Shown: in pieces, positions 1 through 7,061 of the stretch
Numbering within the stretch: position 1 is the first letter of the stretch
Layout: each line of letters starts with the position of its first letter
Source of the DNA: CAZTJA01 sp964613745
Lineage (GTDB): Bacteria; Desulfobacterota; Desulfomonilia; Desulfomonilales; Desulfomonilaceae
Reading direction: 5' to 3'
NCBI GenBank assembly: GCA_964613745.1
Contig: CAZTJA010000001.1
Location: forward strand, 62,001-126,000
DNA length: 64,000 nucleotides
The notes under the pieces: generated by a model
Told to the model about the DNA's origin: nothing
Seen by the model: only the letters and a program-made list of their open reading frames with translations
The model's database searches: none
Program-made: the position numbers and the translations under genes

Positions 1-27
1 CATGGTCTTTGGAAAGCGTAATCCCAT

Positions 28-51
28 GTGGCCCTTATTCAAGAGGGCCAC
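28..51 (+). terminator. Hairpin terminator of an upstream gene
   Basis: A perfect 8-bp inverted repeat, GTGGCCCT and AGGGCCAC, with an 8-nt loop, is followed by a T-rich stretch (tcacttttatt). It probably ends a gene lying to the left of the window and separates it from the redox cluster that starts at 140. Confidence 0.55.
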
Positions 52-60
52 TCACTTTTA

Positions 61-90
61 TTGTTCACCGGAATCGGTTTGAATTATACT
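61..90 (+). promoter_or_regulatory. Putative sigma70-type promoter of the redox cluster
   Basis: TTGTTC at 61-66 and TATACT at 85-90 are separated by 18 nt and lie about 50 nt upstream of the first rubredoxin. The -35 match is modest and the -10 good. It is the only convincing promoter between the upstream hairpin and the first gene. Confidence 0.4.
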
Positions 91-139
91 TCTCACGTGC
101 GGTTCGCGGAATCAGATTAAAATACAATGGAGATTTTCA

Positions 140-319
140 ATGATGTATCAATGTCAGACGGTTAATTGCGGTTACATTTACAATCCGGAGAAAGGCGACA
201 GAAAGGGGAAGATTGAAAAAGGCACTTTATGGGAGAATCTTCCTGATGATTGGAAGTGCCCAATTTGCGGGGCTACGAAGAAAATGTTCAAACCCTTGGC
301 AATTCCCGGCGCAAAGTAG
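140..319 (+). CDS. Rubredoxin with CX4C first metal site
   Basis: A 59-residue rubredoxin, a one-electron carrier with one iron on four cysteines. The second half is classical: the LPDDWKCPICG segment supplies Cys-x2-Cys. The first half is not: C5 and C10 are four residues apart (CQTVNCGY) where most rubredoxins have CxxCGY. A CX4C rubredoxin (Rd-2) is known from Desulfovibrio desulfuricans, so this is a rare but real type. GGAG at 129-132 precedes ATG at 140; a second ATG follows at 143. It heads the redox cluster and its stop is 12 nt before the next gene, so the two are probably co-transcribed. It may carry electrons to one of the downstream reductases. Confidence 0.9.
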   Translation: MMYQCQTVNCGYIYNPEKGDRKGKIEKGTLWENLPDDWKCPICGATKKMFKPLAIPGAK

Positions 320-331
320 GTGCTCGCTAAA

Positions 332-886
332 ATGAAAACCCGCTTATTAGTAATTGTATTCTTAGTTTTTGCGGCGGTCGGTTCTGGCTTTCCAGTGCAA
401 GCCGAATTCAAAATTAATCCCGATGTCCTTGCCGAAATGACCTTCCCAATTCCGCAAGATCCTAAACACCAAAAGTACTTAGGTATCTCAGGAAGCGGGG
501 AATTTAAGCTCTCTCAAATAAAAGCCGATAGGCTGATCATCGAGCTGTTCAGTATGTACTGTCCAATCTGTCAGGCTGAAGCTGAGAACATAAACAAGCT
601 TTATGAGATGATCGAAAATTCCCCCAAGCATAAGGGAAAAATTAAACTCATCGGCATCGGAACCGGCAATACCCCATTTGAGGTAAACGTTTTTGCGAAG
701 AAATACTCAGTGCCGTTTCCGCTTTTTGCAGATGATCAATTCAGAATCCAAAAAGCATCCTCGGAAAACATTCGAACGCCAACTTTTTTGTCGGTTTCTC
801 TTCAGGGAGACAAGATGAAAATTCATTCAATAAAGCAAGGTGAAGTACAAAACGTATCGGAATTGCTGAACGTAATGACAAAGTGA
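332..886 (+). CDS. Exported thioredoxin-fold (TlpA/AhpC-like) protein
   Basis: A 184-residue protein starting with a signal peptide (MKTRLL, a hydrophobic stretch, then cleavage near VQA-EF), so it acts in the periplasm or on the membrane. The thioredoxin-like fold is marked by LFSMYCPICQAEAENI, a CxxC redox site preceded by a beta strand, and by the cis-Pro-type segment NIRTPTFL near the C-terminus. I place the start at ATG 332 because AGGTG at 318-322 is correctly spaced; a GTG at 320 would add four residues. It is likely a thiol-disulfide oxidoreductase or a reductase partner for the peroxiredoxin encoded 6 nt downstream. Substrate unknown. Confidence 0.75.
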   Translation: MKTRLLVIVFLVFAAVGSGFPVQAEFKINPDVLAEMTFPIPQDPKHQKYLGISGSGEFKLSQIKADRLIIELFSMYCPICQAEAENINKLYEMIENSPKHKGKIKLIGIGTGNTPFEVNVFAKKYSVPFPLFADDQFRIQKASSENIRTPTFLSVSLQGDKMKIHSIKQGEVQNVSELLNVMTK

Positions 887-892
887 GCGACA

Positions 893-1492
893 ATGTCCAA
901 TCTGAAAAACAGGGCGATTCTGCCCTCTGCAATAATCCTCCTATTCTTAGTGGCATCGACGCTATGCGCCGAAGTGCCGAAAGCTCAAATTTACAACCCA
1001 GGAGAACTAAAAGCCGTAGATAGCAAGGGCCATCTGAAAGTAGGAGATCAAGCGCCGGATTTTACTTTGCCGTCTACTACCGGCCAGACGATTTCCCTCA
1101 GCGACTATAAAGATAAGAAGAATGTAGTTCTTTCATTTGTCCCTGCGGCCTGGACCCCGGTGTGCAGTCAACAATGGCCGGGGTACAACATTGCCCAGGA
1201 GTTTTTCGACGAAACGAATACAATTCTATTAGGTATTTCGGTAGATAACGTACCGACGCTTTATTCCTGGACTCAGACCATGGGTAAGCTCTGGTTCCCC
1301 GTACTTTCGGATTTCTGGCCTCATGGAGCCGTTTCAGACAAGTACGGTGTCTTACGAAATGACGGTGTCTCCGAACGCGCCTTGTTCGTTATCGATCGGA
1401 AAGGTGTCATCCGATACATTGACATTCATGATATAAATACGTCGCCGCGCCTAGAAGATCTGGTAAGAGAACTTCAAAAAATAAAACAGTAG
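893..1492 (+). CDS. Exported AhpC/TSA-family peroxiredoxin
   Basis: A 199-residue peroxiredoxin with an N-terminal signal peptide ending near LCA-EVP. The family core is visible: GDQAPDFTLPSTTG, then VVLSFVPAAWTPVCSQQ with the peroxidatic Cys in the TxxC setting, and a later VSDKYGVL ... ALFVIDRKGVIRYI block. No second Cys lies in the mature protein, so it is either 1-Cys or uses an external resolving thiol such as the adjacent thioredoxin-fold protein. It would reduce hydrogen or organic peroxides outside the cytoplasm. The signal peptide separates it from the cytoplasmic Tpx encoded at 9452. Confidence 0.8.
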   Translation: MSNLKNRAILPSAIILLFLVASTLCAEVPKAQIYNPGELKAVDSKGHLKVGDQAPDFTLPSTTGQTISLSDYKDKKNVVLSFVPAAWTPVCSQQWPGYNIAQEFFDETNTILLGISVDNVPTLYSWTQTMGKLWFPVLSDFWPHGAVSDKYGVLRNDGVSERALFVIDRKGVIRYIDIHDINTSPRLEDLVRELQKIKQ

Positions 1493-1546
1493 AATCGTAG
1501 CGGTTGATCTGAATATCGCTTCATGATCTCGGAGGTATGTTCAAGA

Positions 1547-3052
1547 ATGTTAGCCAAATTAATACTTCCATTTTTCTTCACAATTATGTATTTGCCCGTT
1601 GTTTTTTCAGCTGAACCAGAACCTCCTCTGAGTCCCAAGTCCCAAGAATGCATTGCATGTCATTCCCTGGCTACTCCGGCTATGGTAGCTGATTGGAAGA
1701 AAAGCCGGCACGCAATGGTCACGGTCGGCGAAGCGATAAAAGTTCCTGATCTAAAACGAAAAGTCTCGTCTGACAAAATCCCGGAGGAGTATCTCGGTTA
1801 TGCTGTAGGATGTGCCGAGTGTCACACCATGAACCCGGAGTCCCATAAAGACGTGTTCGATCACGGCGAACAACAAGTGCACCCGACCGTAACTCCAAAG
1901 GATTGTGCTACGTGCCATTCTAAAGAGGTATCTCAGTACGACAAGAATCTGATGTCGCATGCTCGCAAAAACATGATCAACAATACGTTGTACATGAACC
2001 TAGTAAATACGGTGAACGGTACGGTTCATTTTAACGGAAAGAACACCACGATTACCCCTCCCAATGAGAAAACTCAGGCGGATTCGTGTTTTCATTGTCA
2101 CGGGACCTCCATCGAAGTTAAGGGAAAAACGAAACGAGACACGGATTACGGTGAGATGGAATTTCCTGTTCTAGCCGGCTGGCCTAATCAGGGAGTAGGA
2201 CGCTACAATCCGGACGGAAGTATGGGGACATGTTTTTCCTGTCATTCTAGGCATCAGTTCTCAATCACCGTAGCTCGAAAGCCGTATACTTGCTCGCAAT
2301 GTCACAAGGGTCCGGATGTTCCGGCTTACAAAGCTTATGAGGTGAGTAAACACGCAAATATTTTCAGCTCATTGCATTCCGATTGGGATTTTAAGGCCGT
2401 TCCTTGGACTGTAGGCAAAGACTTCACCGCCCCTACATGTGCTACGTGCCATGCTTCTTTGCTAGTAAACGGAAACGGAGATGTAGTGGCGGAGCGGACT
2501 CATCAGATGAATGATCGGCTGCCATGGCGTATATTGGGATTGATTTATGCTCATCCACATACGAAATCTCCCGATACATCCATCGTCAGAAACAAAGACG
2601 GTCTGCCGTTACCTACAGCACTATCAGGGGAAGTCGCATCGGAGTTTCTCATCGATAAATCCGAGATGGATAAGAGACAGCAGAACATGCTCGGAGTTTG
2701 TAGATCTTGTCATTCCAGTGATTGGGTAGCGGGACAGTGGGACAGATTCGAGAACACTATCGGAACCACTAACGAGATGACAAAGACCGCAACCGACATT
2801 CTTATTAAAGCGTGGGCTGACGGACTCGCCGATCAAAAGGGAGGCCTTTTTGACGAAACTTTAGAAAAATCATGGGTCGAGCAATGGCTCTTTTATGCGA
2901 ATTCAACGAGATTTGCATCAGCTATGATGGGTGCTGATTACGGCGTCTTTGCAAATGGTCGATGGTATTTGACGAAAAACATTCAAGAGATGCTTGACCG
3001 TGTAAAGTTCTTAGGGGCTGCGAAATCAAACGAAAAGGTTAAAGGAAAATAG
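1547..3052 (+). CDS. Octaheme c-type cytochrome, hydroxylamine-oxidoreductase family
   Basis: A protein of about 501 residues with a signal peptide (start at ATG 1547; GGAGG lies 11 nt upstream, while an in-frame ATG at 1523 has no ribosome site). I count eight CxxCH heme sites in order: CIACH, CAECH, CATCH, CFHCH, CFSCH, CSQCH, CATCH, CRSCH. Number, length and the C-terminal WLFYANSTRFASAMMG region match the HAO/octaheme family. Members oxidise hydroxylamine or hydrazine, or run in reverse as nitrite/hydroxylamine reductases; which one depends on a heme-crosslinked Tyr that I cannot place without an alignment. Its setting among O2/NO scavengers points to reductive detoxification, by inference. 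Periplasmic or membrane-attached. Confidence 0.85.
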   Translation: MLAKLILPFFFTIMYLPVVFSAEPEPPLSPKSQECIACHSLATPAMVADWKKSRHAMVTVGEAIKVPDLKRKVSSDKIPEEYLGYAVGCAECHTMNPESHKDVFDHGEQQVHPTVTPKDCATCHSKEVSQYDKNLMSHARKNMINNTLYMNLVNTVNGTVHFNGKNTTITPPNEKTQADSCFHCHGTSIEVKGKTKRDTDYGEMEFPVLAGWPNQGVGRYNPDGSMGTCFSCHSRHQFSITVARKPYTCSQCHKGPDVPAYKAYEVSKHANIFSSLHSDWDFKAVPWTVGKDFTAPTCATCHASLLVNGNGDVVAERTHQMNDRLPWRILGLIYAHPHTKSPDTSIVRNKDGLPLPTALSGEVASEFLIDKSEMDKRQQNMLGVCRSCHSSDWVAGQWDRFENTIGTTNEMTKTATDILIKAWADGLADQKGGLFDETLEKSWVEQWLFYANSTRFASAMMGADYGVFANGRWYLTKNIQEMLDRVKFLGAAKSNEKVKGK

Positions 3053-3062
3053 GAGGTTCAAA

Positions 3063-3233
3063 ATGGAAAAGAATACTTGGAAATGCTCAAAATGCGGCTA
3101 CACACTGGATACCGATTTAGGCGTTGCTCCACCTGAGACTTGCCCCGCATGCAAGGAGAAATGTGAGTTTCTCAATGCAACGTGCTACACACCTGATTGC
3201 GGAATGGTGGGGCAAGATAGAAGAATCGGGTAA
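3063..3233 (+). CDS. Small rubredoxin-like protein with extra Cys residues
   Basis: A 56-residue protein with an AGGAGG ribosome site directly upstream, 10 nt after the octaheme cytochrome. It opens like a rubredoxin (WKCSKCGY) and has a second knuckle (TCPACKEKC), so four Cys could bind Fe or Zn. It then adds CYTPDCG, a further C-x4-C pair. The usual rubredoxin loop between the knuckles is short (about 14 residues), as in the rubredoxin-like domains of rubrerythrins. Probably an electron carrier or zinc ribbon; the seventh to eighth Cys suggest a second site or a disulfide. No closer family recognised. Confidence 0.75.
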   Translation: MEKNTWKCSKCGYTLDTDLGVAPPETCPACKEKCEFLNATCYTPDCGMVGQDRRIG

Positions 3234-3269
3234 ATTGGAATAAAAGACCACGTTTTTAAGGAACGAATT

Positions 3270-3617
3270 TTGAAGAAAATTGCCATTTTCGCTTTTAATG
3301 GTGATCCCATTTGCTTTATCCATGTTTTACTGAATGCCCTCGATATGGACGCGAAGGGATATGAAGTTGGAGTTATAATGGAAGGAGCCGCTACAGGGCT
3401 CATTCCTGAGCTCATCAAGGACGGTCATCCTTTAAAGAATTTGTACGTTAGCGTCAAACAAAAGAAACTCATCTCAGCCGTCTGCAAGGCGTGCTCAATG
3501 AAAATGAATGCATTGACGGCTGCCGAATCGGAAGGTCTACCGATAGTAGACGATATGTCCGGGCATCCATCCATGTCTTCATACTTGAATTCCGGTTACC
3601 AAATCATAACGTTTTAA
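3270..3617 (+). CDS. DsrE/DsrF-like small cytoplasmic protein
   Basis: A 115-residue protein starting at TTG with AAGGA 7 nt upstream. It looks like the DsrE fold: an N-terminal strand KKIAIFAFNGDP, a helix carrying FIHVLLNALDM, and a central GYEVGVIMEGAAT strand. A pair of cysteines sits in VCKACSMKM. DsrE-type proteins bind or relay sulfur or act as small redox partners. No other dsr or tus gene is nearby, so sulfur relay is not supported here. It lies between the rubredoxin-like protein and a flavoprotein in one run of genes and is probably co-transcribed with them. Confidence 0.6.
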   Translation: MKKIAIFAFNGDPICFIHVLLNALDMDAKGYEVGVIMEGAATGLIPELIKDGHPLKNLYVSVKQKKLISAVCKACSMKMNALTAAESEGLPIVDDMSGHPSMSSYLNSGYQIITF

Positions 3618-3627
3618 GGACCTTTTT

Positions 3628-4212
3628 ATGAAAGTTTTAGGAATTTATGGAAGTCCACGAAAGGGCGGCAACAGCGATATTCTGTTACAGGAAACGCTCA
3701 AAGGAGCTGAATCGGTTGGGGCGGAAGTCATATCCATTCGCTGTTGTGATTTGAAGATAAGTGGATGTCTTGAATGCGGCGGGTGCGATAAGACAGGTGA
3801 GTGTGTACTGAAAGACGATATGTTTCAGGTATACCCAAAACTCCTCGAAGCTGAATCGATAATACTGGCATCACCTATGTTTTTTTATGGGATAACATCA
3901 CAGGCGAAAACCCTCATCGATAGGTGCCAAGCTATGTGGTGCAAGAGAATGCTGGACAAAACCCCGGAGAATATGAGGAAGTACGACAGCGGCCGTGGAT
4001 GGTTAATCGGCGTTGGTGCCACTAAAGGAGCAAATCTCTTTGAAGGAGCCGCTCTCGTGGCAAAATATTTCTATGACGCATTAGATATGAGCTATGAAGG
4101 CGGAGTATTCGCCAAGAAGGTAGAAGGCAAGGGCGACATAGTGAACCATCCCGACTTTCTAAAGGAAGCATTTGAGCTGGGCATTACAGCGGCTACTTCA
4201 CCCGCTCGATGA
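3628..4212 (+). CDS. Iron-sulfur flavoprotein / NADPH-dependent FMN reductase family
   Basis: A 194-residue flavodoxin-fold protein. The FMN phosphate loop is GSPRKGGNSD near the N-terminus. A compact cysteine cluster, GCLECGGCDKTGEC, has C-x2-C-x2-C-x5-C spacing, the hallmark of archaeal and deltaproteobacterial iron-sulfur flavoproteins (Isf), where it binds a 4Fe-4S cluster. ILASPMFFYGITSQAKTLIDR is the usual second FMN-binding region. Isf proteins pass electrons from ferredoxin to O2 or H2O2, so the protein fits an oxygen-defence role. AAGGA precedes ATG, and the gap to the previous gene is 10 nt. Confidence 0.8.
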   Translation: MKVLGIYGSPRKGGNSDILLQETLKGAESVGAEVISIRCCDLKISGCLECGGCDKTGECVLKDDMFQVYPKLLEAESIILASPMFFYGITSQAKTLIDRCQAMWCKRMLDKTPENMRKYDSGRGWLIGVGATKGANLFEGAALVAKYFYDALDMSYEGGVFAKKVEGKGDIVNHPDFLKEAFELGITAATSPAR

Positions 4213-4258
4213 TCATGGTTTTTGATCTGATTCAAAATTTGTTTGTTGGAGGCAAACT

Positions 4259-4696
4259 ATGCCCAAATTCTTGGTGGCATATGCAACAAGAACCGGTTCG
4301 ACTCAGGATATAGCGGAACTTATTGCTGAAGGCATCCGTTTCAGCGGAGCGGAAGCCAAAGTCCTCAATGCGAATCAAGTTAAAACTGCCGAAGATTTGG
4401 CAGGTTTTGACGGCTATGTTTTCGGTTCTGCAACATATCATGGAGAGATGCTGCAGGTTATGAAACAGCTTCTCTTCTTGGCTGAAAAAGCGGGGCTTGA
4501 GGGTAAAGTTGGTGGCGCATTTGGAGCATTCGGCTGGAGCGGCGAAGCGCCGGATCGTATTTATAACACCATGGCGCAAATATTTAAAATGAGCATGACC
4601 AGTGATCCCCTGAGATTGAAATCCGCTCTTCTCGGTGGAGGGAAACAAATGGCACAAGATTACGGCAGGGCAATAGGGAAGAAGCTTGCCGGTTGA
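4259..4696 (+). CDS. Flavodoxin-domain protein
   Basis: A 145-residue single-domain flavodoxin. The FMN phosphate-binding loop is ATRTGSTQDIAE at residues 9-20; YVFGSATYHGEM and GAFGAFGWSGEAPDRI are the other two FMN loops. The last resembles the flavodoxin half of flavodiiron proteins (the product of 5028 has GAAFGSYGWSGES), so the two may share ancestry or partners. GGAGG precedes the ATG. It is a soluble one- or two-electron carrier, likely linking the rubredoxins and reductases of this cluster. Confidence 0.8.
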   Translation: MPKFLVAYATRTGSTQDIAELIAEGIRFSGAEAKVLNANQVKTAEDLAGFDGYVFGSATYHGEMLQVMKQLLFLAEKAGLEGKVGGAFGAFGWSGEAPDRIYNTMAQIFKMSMTSDPLRLKSALLGGGKQMAQDYGRAIGKKLAG

Positions 4697-4801
4697 TGAA
4701 GATCTCGGTCTATTTGGTCATGTGCGGATAATTTTTGTGAGTTTTAAGTGGGCATGTATTTGCCTATGCTTGGATTGATAGAATACGAGGAGGATCCAAT
4801 T

Positions 4802-4960
4802 ATGCAGAAGTATGTTTGTCAAGTATGTGGCTATGTTTACGATCCCGCCGCCGGAGACCCGGATAACGGCGTACCCGCCGGAACTCCATTTGAAAGTCTT
4901 CCCGAAGACTGGAGTTGCCCTGTTTGCGGCGCCGATAAAGACGCCTTTTCACCTGAGTAG
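4802..4960 (+). CDS. rub: Rubredoxin (classical)
   Basis: A 52-residue classical rubredoxin with both iron knuckles in standard form: YVCQVCGYVYDP at the N-terminus and LPEDWSCPVCGADK at the C-terminus, with the conserved aromatic core and GVPAGTPFE. GAGGAGG sits just upstream of ATG 4802; an in-frame start at 4748 would add 18 non-homologous residues and is rejected. It directly precedes the flavodiiron protein gene, the same order as rub-roo in Desulfovibrio, where rubredoxin is the electron donor to rubredoxin:oxygen oxidoreductase. That pairing gives the likely job. Confidence 0.93.
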   Translation: MQKYVCQVCGYVYDPAAGDPDNGVPAGTPFESLPEDWSCPVCGADKDAFSPE

Positions 4961-4969
4961 CATCTGCAT

Positions 4970-4999
4970 CGCTCCTTGGTAGCGAACTACTAAGGAGCG
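4970..4999 (+). other. Intercistronic hairpin between rubredoxin and flavodiiron genes
   Basis: CGCTCCTT and AAGGAGCG, then a G-T wobble, then GTAG and CTAC close on a CGAA tetraloop: a 13-bp stem starting 10 nt after the rubredoxin stop. No T-tract follows. It could be a processing or stability element that sets the rubredoxin to oxidase ratio, or a U-less terminator. Confidence 0.65.
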
Positions 5000-5027
5000 T
5001 TCAAGTTTCATTCATTCGGAGGATCAC

Positions 5028-6224
5028 TTGCGAAGAAATATTGAGATCAAACCCGACATCCACTGGGTTGGAGCAATAGACTGGAACATTAGAGATTTTC
5101 ACGGTTATTCCACATATAAGGGAACGACCTACAATTCGTATTTGGCTATGGACGAAAAGATCACTCTTTTCGACACCGTTAAAAAGCCATTCTGTCAGGA
5201 CCTCATTCACTGTATTTATAAACTGATTGAGCCTTCTAAAATAGATTATCTTGTCATCAATCATGTCGAACCGGATCACTCCGGATCCATCCCTGAGATG
5301 GTGGAAACGATCAAACCTGAAAAGATCTTCTGTTCGGAACGGGGTAAGAAAGCACTCTTAGACCATTATCATCGTGAAGATTGGCCCTACGAAGTTGTCA
5401 AATCGGGTCAGGAACTCAGCTTGGGGAAGAAAACAGTTACTTTTTTGGAAACCCGCATGCTGCACTGGCCGGACAGCATGTTCTCCTATATTAAGGAAGA
5501 TGCGCTACTTATATCCAGCGATGCCTTTGGTCAACACTGGGCTACAAGCGAGCGATTCAATGACGAAGTGGACACTTCCGAATTAATGAGGCATGCCGCA
5601 AAGTACTACGCGAACATACTCCTTCCCTATTCAGGATTGATCACAAAACTCATCGGGGATGTTCAGAAATTGAACCTAGCAATTGACATGATTGCTCCCG
5701 ACCATGGTCTCATATGGAGAAAGGATCCGCTGCAGATAGTAGGTGCTTACGCAGACTGGGCTCAGCAGACACCGAAACAAAAGGCAATCCTTGTTTACGA
5801 TACCATGTGGCATAGCACGGAAACGATGGCCAAGGCCATAGCAGATGGACTCATCGAGAATGGAATTCAGGTGAAAATGCTTGATTTGGCCACTAATCAC
5901 CGTAGCGATGTCATTACCGAACTTCTGGACTCCAAAGCCGTCGTCTTGGGCTCGCCTACTCTAAATAACGGAATGCTTCCCAAAATGGCGGACATGATAT
6001 GTTACATGAAGGGCTTGAGACCACAGAAGAAAATTGGTGCGGCTTTCGGTTCATACGGCTGGAGCGGCGAATCAGTTAAGCTAATGACGCAGGCTCTTCA
6101 AGATATGAAAATAAAGACGATAAGTGACGGCATAAGCATCCAGTTTGTTCCCGATCACTCAAGCCTGAAGGAATGTGTGGATTTAGGACGTGAGCTTGCC
6201 AAAGCCATAAAGAATGGGGATTGA
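5028..6224 (+). CDS. Flavodiiron protein (rubredoxin:oxygen oxidoreductase, FprA type)
   Basis: A 398-residue flavodiiron protein that reduces O2 to water and/or NO to N2O. The N-terminal metallo-beta-lactamase-like domain shows the diiron ligands: NHVEPDH (H-x-E-x-D-H) near residue 80, LHWPDSM, SSDAFGQH and APDHGLIW. The C-terminal flavodoxin domain starts near residue 250 (ILVYDTMWHSTETMA) and ends with the GSYGWSGES FMN loop. No C-terminal rubredoxin domain is fused; the separate rubredoxin just upstream would supply electrons. The start is TTG at 5028 with GGAGGA 4 nt upstream. Cytoplasmic. Confidence 0.93.
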   Translation: MRRNIEIKPDIHWVGAIDWNIRDFHGYSTYKGTTYNSYLAMDEKITLFDTVKKPFCQDLIHCIYKLIEPSKIDYLVINHVEPDHSGSIPEMVETIKPEKIFCSERGKKALLDHYHREDWPYEVVKSGQELSLGKKTVTFLETRMLHWPDSMFSYIKEDALLISSDAFGQHWATSERFNDEVDTSELMRHAAKYYANILLPYSGLITKLIGDVQKLNLAIDMIAPDHGLIWRKDPLQIVGAYADWAQQTPKQKAILVYDTMWHSTETMAKAIADGLIENGIQVKMLDLATNHRSDVITELLDSKAVVLGSPTLNNGMLPKMADMICYMKGLRPQKKIGAAFGSYGWSGESVKLMTQALQDMKIKTISDGISIQFVPDHSSLKECVDLGRELAKAIKNGD

Positions 6225-6237
6225 TTTCAAACCTGAT

Positions 6238-6279
6238 GCTGAGAAACCGTATTCTGCAAGATAATACCCGTTTCTCAGC
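6238..6279 (+). other. Long intercistronic hairpin after the flavodiiron gene
   Basis: A 10-bp perfect outer stem (GCTGAGAAAC with GTTTCTCAGC) and an inner GTATT/AATAC stem around a 9-nt loop, 14 nt after the flavodiiron stop. No T-tract follows. It is a candidate terminator or mRNA-stability element splitting the cluster. Confidence 0.6.
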
Positions 6280-6320
6280 TATTGCTCCACCCAAACCTGC
6301 TATTCCCCAAAAGGTGTTAA

Positions 6321-7001
6321 TTGGCTGATTCGGAAAACAGAAAATCTAAGAAACTGGTCCTGGAAATACTCCAATCCTCTTCCTGGGAAGATGCCGAATC
6401 CGACATACTGCGCCTTCCCAAGCAAAGAACAGTCAATTCGTTATTTTCTCATCTACTTCATAGTGATGAAAAGGTCCGATGCCGATCGGTAGCTGCCATG
6501 GGATTGGTTGTGAACGGACTGGTCCAAGAAGATATTGAACGTGCTAGAACGGTCATGAGACGTTTCATGTGGAGTCTCAATGATGAATCCGGAGGAATCG
6601 GTTGGGGAGCCCCGGATTGCATGGGCGAGATCATGGCGTTAAACGAAAAAATGGCGAGCGAATATTCATCCGTTTTCGTTTCCTATTTTAACCCCGATGG
6701 GAATTATTTGGAATATGACATACTTCAGAGAGGACTACTCTGGGGTTTAAGACGGGCAGCTTCAGTTAGGCCGGAATTATTCGTTGATGCGGGTGATTTC
6801 CTCGAACCTTACTTGGAAAGTGCCGATGCCGCAGTTAGGGGGCTGGCTGCACAATGTGTGGGTATTCTCCGTCTAAGTTCTCTCAAGAACGTTTTGCACA
6901 ATCTCGCTACCGATACATCCGTTTATCGGGTTTGTTCAAAGGGAGATGTTGAGACACTCTCTGTCAAAGATGCCGTTCTCAAGATAATGGCCGATCTTTA
7001 G
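6321..7001 (+). CDS. HEAT-repeat protein, DVU0298 family
   Basis: A 226-residue alpha-helical protein with no signal peptide or membrane segment. It matches what I know of the DVU0298 family of Desulfobacterota: helical HEAT-like units, with GGIGWGAPDCMGEIMA near residue 95 and RGLLWGLRRAA near residue 135 as the conserved blocks. Its biochemical role is unknown; HEAT proteins usually act as binding scaffolds. The start is TTG 6321 with AAAAGG 7-8 nt upstream. Its position between the flavodiiron protein and cytochrome bd suggests an accessory role in redox defence, but this is inference only. Confidence 0.75.
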   Translation: MADSENRKSKKLVLEILQSSSWEDAESDILRLPKQRTVNSLFSHLLHSDEKVRCRSVAAMGLVVNGLVQEDIERARTVMRRFMWSLNDESGGIGWGAPDCMGEIMALNEKMASEYSSVFVSYFNPDGNYLEYDILQRGLLWGLRRAASVRPELFVDAGDFLEPYLESADAAVRGLAAQCVGILRLSSLKNVLHNLATDTSVYRVCSKGDVETLSVKDAVLKIMADL

Positions 7002-7003
7002 TT

Positions 7004-7032
7004 ACCGGCAAAGCCGTATAACTGTTGCCGGT
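7004..7032 (+). other. Intercistronic hairpin upstream of cydA
   Basis: ACCGGCAA and TTGCCGGT form an 8-bp perfect stem beginning 3 nt after the HEAT-protein stop, with a 13-nt loop and no T-tract. It lies in the leader of cydA and could be a weak terminator or processing signal. Confidence 0.55.
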
Positions 7033-7061
7033 TCAAATGTAACGGAAAGGGGAAGCTTTCC

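Noticed and set aside
4232..4657. A 141-codon minus frame over the flavodoxin gene
   Set aside because: It is antisense to a clear flavodoxin with FMN motifs and has no features of its own.
4748..4801. Upstream start for the second rubredoxin
   Set aside because: The 18 extra residues have no rubredoxin homology and GAGGAGG lies directly before ATG 4802.
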